DNA of 64,000 bases, from positions 186,001 through 250,000 of the forward strand of contig FMVL01000005.1 in NCBI GenBank assembly GCA_900102235.1, read 5' to 3'. Below, one piece after another: positions 58,087-64,000 of the stretch; positions within the stretch are counted from its first letter, which is position 1; the number at the start of each line of letters is the position of its first letter. Source of the DNA: Lachnospiraceae bacterium XBB2008 (lineage in GTDB: Bacteria; Bacillota; Clostridia; Lachnospirales; Lachnospiraceae). The notes under the pieces were generated by a model. It made no database searches and was not told the DNA's origin. It saw only the letters and a list, made by a program, of their open reading frames with translations. The position numbers and the translations under genes were made by a program.

Positions 58087-60348
58087 ATGAAGAAAAAAAC
58101 ACTTGCAACGATTTCAATCTGGATGGCTACTGTAATGCTCATTGCCGGCTGCGGCAGCTCTGTGCCATCCGAATCCGATCTTTCGGACAAGCCCGAAGAT
58201 GTCAATCCGGCTTCCGAAGAGGAAGTTACGGCAGACGATGAGAGTAACCCGGCAGATATACAGGGTGAAAACAGTAACGCGGCGTATCTGGATGAGCTGA
58301 GGAAATCCCTGGCGGACAATACCGAGTCGGAAGCTTCGGCCGATGCGGGCTACTTAAGTCTATATGCACCTGTGTTTGAGGAAGTGTTTGACGTTCTTGA
58401 TTACGGCTTCAACATTGACAGGGAATACAGATATGTATCGGGCGCTCTGTCGGATGAGGTCATGTACTCGGGTGACGATGATCTGTTCGACAGCATCGGG
58501 TATCAGTTGACCGATATGACTGGCGACGGAATACCTGAACTGCTGATCGGATCAGACGCCGAATATGATGACGGAACATACAGCTATATATATATGGTAG
58601 ACGCGCTTCAGAATGATGAACCGGTCAGTATCCTTACGACCGGTGCGGACAGCTCTTATTGCTCCATGGGTGACGGGCATTTATATTTTGAGGGCACTCT
58701 GGGAGCGTCGATCCTGATGTTCGGAGAGAATCATTTAAACCGGTACGGTGAGGTCATATGGGATGATTTCTACTTCTCGGATGAGAAGGAGGACGGTGGG
58801 ATCGGCTTTTACCACAATGAAGAGGGCTTGTTGGAAGCATCAAGATCCGAAGAACTGGACATGTCGGAAAAAGATTTTAACGCTAAGCGGGTCGAGCTTA
58901 GTGACAGATGTGTTCCGATCGACTGGACACCGATCGGGAAATACAGAGAAATCGCAGACAGCGGCTCGGATACGGGATCGGAAGAAAACCCGTATGATGG
59001 AGGTCCCGACTGGGTATCTCTGGCCGATGAGTTTACACTTCCTACAGACCGGATGTGTATCGAGGATGCGGTGGAAAAGTATGCTATCACGCTTTTTGAC
59101 GGAGGCAGGTACCACGATTACGAAGGTGATATCGGAGATGTGATACCGGAATACAAGGGCAGAGATCTGGACGGTGATCATAAGCCGGATGTGATTAAGC
59201 GTGAAGGATGCCACTATGTCTTCGAACTGAGCCGCAAAGGGACATTTTCGACGGATGATTACTCTGCGAGCCCCAATGAGGGCGAAGTGATCCAATTTCA
59301 GGATCTCGGCTGCAGGAATTTCGATGAGATAGAGGTAGTCCATTATACGTTCGGTACCGGCGGACCGACCGTGTGGGATACGACTGTATATTCCTGGCAG
59401 GATGGAGAGTGGAGAGATTTTCCCGTGATCGATAAGGAAAGCGTGATCAATTCGAGCGAACTTCAGAAGCTGATCACCGAAGAGACCGGAAAGCCCTACG
59501 AGGCGGGATCCGTAAGGGTAGCGGATGTACGTATGCAGACTTTGCTGCTCGATCTTGGAAGTAAGGACGGCCCCTCACAGACTTTTGATTACAGAACAGC
59601 ATATCTTCGAATGAACTTCTTTCCCGAATACCTTGTTGAAGGAGATTATGAATGTTCGGGACTAGATGTGGACATGAGTCTGCTCAGGAACTGGCCTTAT
59701 GATGTTACAGGTGCTCCCGTCGCTCTTAAGGGTGATCTTCAGCGAGGGCTTAACGTATTTCTGTCCAATTTTTCCGAGCAGAACTTCGAAGGAAGCGAAT
59801 GGCCTTACGATTATGCTCATTTTGTACTTGAGTGGTGTAGGATAAATGATCCCAAAAGCGTTGAATACGCAGATGGCAGAGTCCGGGTCGGTTCGGACAA
59901 AACATATGAACTGCTTGACAGATACTTCGGGACCAATTTTGAAGAGAGTGATCTGTATGATCTGAATATCGATAATCCGTATGGAGGACGCGTTGAATAC
60001 GAAGGCAATAAGACGTGGTATTCCGAGCCGGACGGAAGCGGAGAAATGTATCGCAATAATGCGTTTACCGTAGTGACAGATGCCGGGGAGATCGAGGGAA
60101 AATATGATAAGTTCCTGCGCCTGAACTTTAAGATATACGCAGTTAACACGGATGAATATGATAAGAACGGTATCAGCAATAAGTATTATTCCCTGAGCGC
60201 GGCTGAAGCCGAAGAACTTGCTTCAAAAGGAGAGCTTGGCATCAGGGGAGAGGGGCTTGCTTATGTGGAAGAAGTAGGCACCGACCGATCCAAAGCCGGA
60301 TATTGGCTTATTGACATGATCATTTCAGAGCTTATGCCCGGTGATTAA
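58087..60348 (+). CDS. Large lipoprotein with calcium-loop-like motifs
   Basis: 753 residues, family not named. Lipoprotein signal with lipobox LIAGC (Cys22), then an acidic linker to about 95. Two EF-hand/FG-GAP-like loops are seen: DMTGDGIPELLIG (about 143-155) and DLDGDHKPDVIK (about 360-371), the first in a domain common in Lachnospiraceae surface lipoproteins. The C-terminal half is an unassigned extracytoplasmic region. AGGAG sites precede the ATG. It stands alone between its own promoter and a long inverted repeat; probably an extracellular sensor or binding protein. Confidence 0.8.
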   Translation: MKKKTLATISIWMATVMLIAGCGSSVPSESDLSDKPEDVNPASEEEVTADDESNPADIQGENSNAAYLDELRKSLADNTESEASADAGYLSLYAPVFEEVFDVLDYGFNIDREYRYVSGALSDEVMYSGDDDLFDSIGYQLTDMTGDGIPELLIGSDAEYDDGTYSYIYMVDALQNDEPVSILTTGADSSYCSMGDGHLYFEGTLGASILMFGENHLNRYGEVIWDDFYFSDEKEDGGIGFYHNEEGLLEASRSEELDMSEKDFNAKRVELSDRCVPIDWTPIGKYREIADSGSDTGSEENPYDGGPDWVSLADEFTLPTDRMCIEDAVEKYAITLFDGGRYHDYEGDIGDVIPEYKGRDLDGDHKPDVIKREGCHYVFELSRKGTFSTDDYSASPNEGEVIQFQDLGCRNFDEIEVVHYTFGTGGPTVWDTTVYSWQDGEWRDFPVIDKESVINSSELQKLITEETGKPYEAGSVRVADVRMQTLLLDLGSKDGPSQTFDYRTAYLRMNFFPEYLVEGDYECSGLDVDMSLLRNWPYDVTGAPVALKGDLQRGLNVFLSNFSEQNFEGSEWPYDYAHFVLEWCRINDPKSVEYADGRVRVGSDKTYELLDRYFGTNFEESDLYDLNIDNPYGGRVEYEGNKTWYSEPDGSGEMYRNNAFTVVTDAGEIEGKYDKFLRLNFKIYAVNTDEYDKNGISNKYYSLSAAEAEELASKGELGIRGEGLAYVEEVGTDRSKAGYWLIDMIISELMPGD

Positions 60349-60358
60349 TATCGTAAAA

Positions 60359-60441
60359 GGCAGAATTAATTGAAATAACGGGAATTATATAGTATTATTT
60401 TTTTTATCTTTTCTGTATATTACACTTCAATTAATACTGCC
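60359..60441. repeat. Long-range inverted repeat before diguanylate cyclase
   Basis: GGCAGAATTAATTGAA (60359-60374) and TTCAATTAATACTGCC (60426-60441) are complementary at 15 of 16 positions and are separated by 51 bases rich in T. The left arm starts ten bases after the lipoprotein stop; the right arm ends seven bases before the cyclase ATG, so the folded form would sit against the start codon. Confidence 0.55.
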
Positions 60442-60448
60442 CGAAGAA

Positions 60449-62620
60449 ATGTTATATAAGAAGAAAAAAGGAATAACCAGAACAGCAGCGCTGTGCATAG
60501 TTTACTTTCTTCTCCTGACCGCTTTTTTGGTGAGGGTCTGCTTTTTTACGGATATAGGTGAATTCCTGAATGCCCGAAAGAACGGATTGGCCCATGATTA
60601 CTCCGAAGGATGGAGTCTGGACTCGGGTGAAAGCGTAGATCTGGATACCGTAGCCGCATCCAAATACGGCGGGAGCATGACTGTATCCAAAGTTCTTCCC
60701 GATAAAGTGGAATATACAGACGATCTTTGCTTTTCCACCAGCAATCTGAAGCTTACGGTCTATCTTGAGCAGACTCCCGTATACAGTTACGACACTAAAG
60801 AAAATCTGACCGGAAAAGGTTACGGAATAGCGTATCATATAATCCAGCTCTCACCCTCCGATGCGGGAAAGACCGTGAAGATCGAGGCGGAGACCGTCTT
60901 TGACAATCATAAGGGCGGTAGATTTAACGAAATCCTCCTTTCTTCGCAGGATGAATACAGATATTTCATCATGAGGAACGGTCTGGCAGGATATCTGCTT
61001 TCCATGATCCTGATCTTCTTCGGCCTGGTCGTGATCTTCGTATATTTCGGCACACACCGCAAGAATCCCACTACCGAGACCCTGTGGGCGCTGGGCCTTT
61101 CCTCGGTTCTTTTCGGATTATGGGCTTTGGCCGATACGGGTACTCCTCAGATCCTTACGGGCAGTATTTTCCTATCCCGTGAGATGGTCTACGGCATCCT
61201 TCATATGGCGGAGTTTCCGCTGATCCTTTTTGCCAACTCGATCACCAAGCCCAAGAGGCGGATCTATCTTGTGCTTTCTTTTCTTACTTCTATAATCAGC
61301 TTCAGCGCGATCCTTTTCTCGAGATATGCTCTCGGACTGGATATGCACGTAATGGTCGGGATCATCTATTTCTCGTATGCGAGCGCTTTGATATGGTTTG
61401 CGGTGATCCTTATCGATAACGAATTCTATTGCCGTAAAAGGGGTCTTTCCACCAACCTGAGATATTTCTATATCGGAGCAATGATCTTCGTTATTTCTTC
61501 CTTTATAGATATGATCCGGTATCTGATGGATATGGGTGGCTCAGTCAGACACGGCGACTGGTTCAGACTCGGACTCGTTATCTTCTTCGTCTTTATGGCA
61601 GCCCAGATATTTAACTGGTGGTCATACGAGAAGTCATCTCTGGAGAGAGACCGTTTCGTCAACCACCTCTTACAGTACATCACTGGAGTAGATGATCCGG
61701 AAGTTAAGATCAACAAGGTACTGGAATATCTGTGTACGGAGCTTCATGCCGAGCGCGCATATATCTTCGAGGACATGAAGGACGGAACCTTTGATAATAC
61801 TTATGAGTACTGCGCAAAGGGAGTGACCCCTCAGATCGACAATCTGAAAGGTCTGCCGTATGAAGGGGTTGTGGACACCTGGTATAACGAGTATCGCAAG
61901 GGCGGACATATCCTGATCTATGATCTCGAGGAATACAGATCGGTCAGCGAGAACATGTATCAGGTTCTTAAGCCGCAGGATATCCATTCACTGGTTACCG
62001 GTCCGTTGTCCATGAATGGTGAGTATATCGGATTCTTCGGTGTTGATAATCCTCCGGAGGATATCATGCAGGAGATCTCGGAGATCATAAGGCTGCTGAT
62101 GTTCTTCCTGTCGGAGATCCTTTTAGAGAGGGATAACCGTAACCAGCTGATCGAGTTCAGTTATCATGATGCCCTCACCACCGCAGGAAACCGCCGCGCC
62201 ATCATCAGATATGAAAAAGAGGAATTAGACACATCAAGACCTTACGGATATATGATGTGTGACATCAACGGCCTTAAGTCCGTTAACGACAGTAAGGGAC
62301 ATGAAGCCGGCGATGAGATGATACAGAACGTTGCCAACTGTCTTACCGAGATATTCGGAAATGACGGCGTGTTCAGGATGGGCGGAGATGAGTTTGCCGC
62401 ATATGTCTATGCGGATTCTCTTGAAGATTTTGAGGCAAAAGTGGATGAAGCAAAGGCCATCCTGGATGAAAAAGGCTGTTGTGTTTCCATAGGTACAGCG
62501 TTTGCCTCCGACGGCGAGAAAGATTTCATGAAACTTAAAAAAGAAGCCGATCAGAAGATGTATGAGAACAAGCGCCAATACTACAGCACGCACGCTGACA
62601 GACGTCACCCGGAAGATTGA
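60449..62620 (+). CDS. Diguanylate cyclase with 7TM and GAF sensor domains
   Basis: 723 residues making cyclic-di-GMP. N-terminal membrane segment (10-31), extracytoplasmic beta-rich domain (about 35-180), seven further membrane segments (about 180-395), a GAF-like domain (about 405-560, HAERAYIFEDMKDGTFDN) and a GGDEF domain with intact active site RMGGDEF (645-649) and DINGLKSVNDSKGHEAGDEM. At the inhibitory I-site, five residues ahead of GGDEF, F-G-N-D replaces R-x-x-D, so product inhibition through that site is unlikely. The ribosome binding site is weak and may be affected by the adjacent inverted repeat. Confidence 0.9.
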   Translation: MLYKKKKGITRTAALCIVYFLLLTAFLVRVCFFTDIGEFLNARKNGLAHDYSEGWSLDSGESVDLDTVAASKYGGSMTVSKVLPDKVEYTDDLCFSTSNLKLTVYLEQTPVYSYDTKENLTGKGYGIAYHIIQLSPSDAGKTVKIEAETVFDNHKGGRFNEILLSSQDEYRYFIMRNGLAGYLLSMILIFFGLVVIFVYFGTHRKNPTTETLWALGLSSVLFGLWALADTGTPQILTGSIFLSREMVYGILHMAEFPLILFANSITKPKRRIYLVLSFLTSIISFSAILFSRYALGLDMHVMVGIIYFSYASALIWFAVILIDNEFYCRKRGLSTNLRYFYIGAMIFVISSFIDMIRYLMDMGGSVRHGDWFRLGLVIFFVFMAAQIFNWWSYEKSSLERDRFVNHLLQYITGVDDPEVKINKVLEYLCTELHAERAYIFEDMKDGTFDNTYEYCAKGVTPQIDNLKGLPYEGVVDTWYNEYRKGGHILIYDLEEYRSVSENMYQVLKPQDIHSLVTGPLSMNGEYIGFFGVDNPPEDIMQEISEIIRLLMFFLSEILLERDNRNQLIEFSYHDALTTAGNRRAIIRYEKEELDTSRPYGYMMCDINGLKSVNDSKGHEAGDEMIQNVANCLTEIFGNDGVFRMGGDEFAAYVYADSLEDFEAKVDEAKAILDEKGCCVSIGTAFASDGEKDFMKLKKEADQKMYENKRQYYSTHADRRHPED

Positions 62621-62645
62621 CAAATTGTCAGAAAATTTATATAAT
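62617..62645 (+). promoter_or_regulatory. Perfect sigma-A promoter with overlapping palindrome
   Basis: TTGACA (62617-62622), a 17-base spacer and TATAAT (62640-62645): exact consensus. The -35 overlaps the stop codon of the diguanylate cyclase. A perfect 13-base palindrome TGACAA-A-TTGTCA (62618-62630) lies over the -35, so a repressor is expected to silence this otherwise very strong promoter. It drives the flagellin-like gene, about 60 bases further on. Confidence 0.85.
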
Positions 62646-62704
62646 TATATTTCACAAAGAAAGATGTTAGCCTGCAACAGTTGTACATATACGGAGGCGA
62701 TGAT

Positions 62705-63475
62705 ATGAGTGGAGTAAACGGAATAGGAATAGGTGCTCCCGGTTATGTATATTCGGCATTGTCAAGCGGAAGCAAGGTGCAGACCGCCGCACAGGGTGCG
62801 TCGGAGATGGCGATCCTTCAGGAACACCAGAGACAGCTTGGCGGACTTAATGCAGGCACCGAGAATATGAAATCCGCTACGGCTGCGTTGAACATTGCAG
62901 ACGGAGCAACGGAACAGATCACGGATTCCCTTCAGAGAATGAGAGAGCTTGCGGTTCAAGCTTCCAACGGACTTCTGACAGATGAAGACAGGTCCTACAT
63001 CCAGGAAGAGATCAACGGTCTTAAGCAGGGAATAGCTGATATTGCGGACCGTACGAATTATAACGGTGTTCCGCTTCTGGACAATGAAGACGGCAAGATC
63101 TTCAAACTTGCATCCGATGCAAACGGAACAGAGAGGTCTTTTACTACAACGAATGCTACTGTAGAGGCTCTCGGAATTGCCGATTTCGATGTGACAGGTG
63201 ATTTTGATCTGAAGACTATAGATGATGCCATATCTACAATAAACAAGGGCCGCGCATCGATGGGCGCCACGACCAATACATTTGAGGCAGCTATCAGATC
63301 CAATGATGTGATCGCGTACAATACGACTTCCGCGACGAGCCGTACCGGAGATACCGATTACGGTGATTACATCCAGAAACTTAAGAAGCAGCAGACGCTC
63401 AATGATGTGGAGATCCTGATGCAGAGACGCCGGATGGAAGATGAGGAGAGGAAAAAGACCAGCCTCTTCGAATAA
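62705..63475 (+). CDS. Flagellin-like protein with altered ends
   Basis: 256 residues. The central part carries the flagellin D1 pattern: ALNIADGATEQITDSLQRM, RELAVQASNGLLTDEDRSYI and IADRTNYNGVPLLD, plus a C-terminal IDDAISTINKGRASMGATTN helix. The terminal D0 helices needed for filament packing look different: the N-terminus is Gly-rich (MSGVNGIGIGAPGYVYSALS) and the C-terminus ends in a charged helix (LMQRRRMEDEERKKTSLFE). GGAGG site ahead of the ATG at 62705; an in-frame ATG at 62681 is less likely. It may be a minor filament or a secreted flagellin relative. No other flagellar gene is in the window. Confidence 0.8.
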   Translation: MSGVNGIGIGAPGYVYSALSSGSKVQTAAQGASEMAILQEHQRQLGGLNAGTENMKSATAALNIADGATEQITDSLQRMRELAVQASNGLLTDEDRSYIQEEINGLKQGIADIADRTNYNGVPLLDNEDGKIFKLASDANGTERSFTTTNATVEALGIADFDVTGDFDLKTIDDAISTINKGRASMGATTNTFEAAIRSNDVIAYNTTSATSRTGDTDYGDYIQKLKKQQTLNDVEILMQRRRMEDEERKKTSLFE

Positions 63476-63497
63476 TACAGATCCTGACAGAAAGGTT

Positions 63498-63529
63498 ACA
63501 AGGGCGGGAGTGATCCCGCCCTTGTTTTT
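63498..63529 (+). terminator. Rho-independent terminator after flagellin-like gene
   Basis: ACAAGGGCGGGA, loop GTGA, TCCCGCCCTTGT and five T. Strong 12-bp stem 22 bases after the stop codon. Confidence 0.92.
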
Positions 63530-63573
63530 GGATAAAAAGCAGTTATTTGTGATTTTGTTAAAGGGAAATGACT

Positions 63574-63741
63574 ATGTGTGAAGAATGTGCCTACTATACA
63601 TACGATGAAGACCTCGAAGAATATGTCTGCGACGTGGACATGGATGAGGATGATTACAGCTCTCTGATGCAAAGGGGCTTTAAGGATTGCCCGTATTATC
63701 AAAACGGAGATGAATATCTGGTCGTAAGACATCAGATGTAA
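63574..63741 (+). CDS. Small Cys-rich protein, DUF6472 type
   Basis: 55 residues read from the sequence, below the usual length cut-off. It starts [18 protein letters not shown] and includes [18 protein letters not shown] then [11 protein letters not shown]. Four cysteines (C-x2-C, then two single ones) and the acidic CxxDMDEDD stretch match DUF6472 as I remember it; function unknown, possibly metal binding. The AAAGGGA site is well spaced for the ATG at 63574, rather than the in-frame ATG at 63568. Confidence 0.75.
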   Translation: MCEECAYYTYDEDLEEYVCDVDMDEDDYSSLMQRGFKDCPYYQNGDEYLVVRHQM

Positions 63742-63764
63742 AAAACGCCCCGGTTACGGCATTT

Positions 63765-63815
63765 GCAACCGCCGGTTGCGTATTTTCCAAGCGCGATTGG
63801 TAGGTTGCAACCGGC
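63765..63815. promoter_or_regulatory. Cluster of GGTTGC/GCAACC half-sites
   Basis: GCAACCG-C-CGGTTGC (63765-63779) is a perfect palindrome, and GGTTGCAACC (63803-63812) is a second one with the half-sites joined. GCCGGTTGC (63771-63779) also pairs with GCAACCGGC (63807-63815). Four copies of one half-site within 50 bases, directly upstream of a helix-turn-helix gene, look like an operator for that regulator. Confidence 0.55.
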
Positions 63816-63825
63816 TGAAAATGTA

Positions 63826-63873
63826 TTCTGTGACCGTATCAAACAGGTCGGGCACAAGCCCCGGGTCACAGAA
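63826..63873 (+). promoter_or_regulatory. Hairpin adjoining the XRE gene ribosome binding site
   Basis: TTCTGTGACC (63826-63835) and GGTCACAGAA (63864-63873) form a perfect 10-bp stem. The right arm runs into the AAAGGAG binding site (63872-63877) of the next gene, so folding could affect its translation. No T-tract follows. Confidence 0.5.
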
Positions 63874-63883
63874 AGGAGACAAC

Positions 63884-64000
63884 ATGATACTTGCAGATAA
63901 AATAATCGAATTAAGAAAAAGAGCAGGATGGTCCCAGGAGGAACTTGCAGAGAAACTTGACGTCAGCAGACAGTCGATCTCCAAATGGGAAAGCGCACAG
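63884..64000 (+). CDS. XRE-family helix-turn-helix regulator, truncated by window end
   Basis: The first 39 residues are present: [20 protein letters not shown] then [19 protein letters not shown], a classic Cro/CI-type helix-turn-helix ([20 protein letters not shown]). ATG at 63884 behind AAGGAG. The rest lies outside the window; in Lachnospiraceae such genes often continue into a membrane or unknown C-terminal domain. It is preceded by a half-site cluster likely to be its own operator. Confidence 0.92.
   Translation, partial: MILADKIIELRKRAGWSQEELAEKLDVSRQSISKWESAQ

Noticed and set aside
63841-63883. Known riboswitch class ahead of the XRE gene
   Set aside because: The single hairpin and palindromes do not match any riboswitch consensus I can recall; an operator is simpler.

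Overview
The window is a stretch of a low-to-moderate GC Firmicutes chromosome, most likely a member of the Lachnospiraceae (Clostridia). The reasons are the origin order gyrB-recF-S4-dnaN-dnaA facing rpmH-rnpA-yidD-yidC-jag, the DUF4446 gene after parAB, the DUF3881-type gene after serS, a short Cys-rich DUF6472-type protein, and many signalling proteins and [DE]-rich lipoproteins with the D-x-T-G-D-G-x-P-E-L motif. This placement rests on gene content and recall of families; no search was run.

Region 1 (1-21 kb) is the replication origin and housekeeping block. Leftward genes are gyrB, recF, yaaA-like S4, dnaN and dnaA. oriC, with four perfect TTATCCACA boxes, lies at 6.03-6.47 kb. Rightward genes are rpmH, rnpA, yidD, yidC and jag. 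A leftward tRNA-modification/ribosome operon follows (an alpha/beta-hydrolase-like protein lacking its serine, mnmE, mnmG, rsmG). Next come a parS cluster, parA, parB, DUF4446, a degenerate HD-GYP protein, serS, a DUF3881-type protein and tRNA-Arg(CCT).

Region 2 (21-33.6 kb) is a signalling block. It holds a LytTR regulator with its DUF3021 membrane partner, a double-receiver protein, an HPt protein, three hybrid histidine kinases (7TM-type, soluble coiled-coil, dCache), a FIST sensor protein and a DUF3798-type substrate-binding lipoprotein. Several genes overlap or nearly touch, so this looks like one multi-input phosphorelay. A convergent CapA-type phosphatase gene closes the block.

Region 3 (33.7-58 kb) is an accessory, defence-like island. 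It carries a STAND NTPase with a methyltransferase-like partner; a restriction-modification module (Vsr, candidate endonuclease, C5-cytosine methyltransferase, nuclease-UvrD helicase fusion, a second small SF1 helicase); a decayed DUF1848 gene; a large Cas4/RecB-type nuclease fused to a Dna2/UPF1-type helicase; and a leftward operon of four unrecognised genes feeding towards a 1441-residue protein. That protein fuses a Clp-type AAA module, a receiver-like linker, an FtsH-type AAA module and an M41 zinc protease, with no membrane segment. I consider this last locus the best candidate for an undescribed system.

Region 4 (58-64 kb) holds a large lipoprotein, a 7TM-GAF-GGDEF diguanylate cyclase, a flagellin-like protein behind a perfect consensus promoter with an embedded palindrome, a DUF6472-type small protein, and the start of an XRE-family regulator behind a cluster of GGTTGC/GCAACC half-sites.
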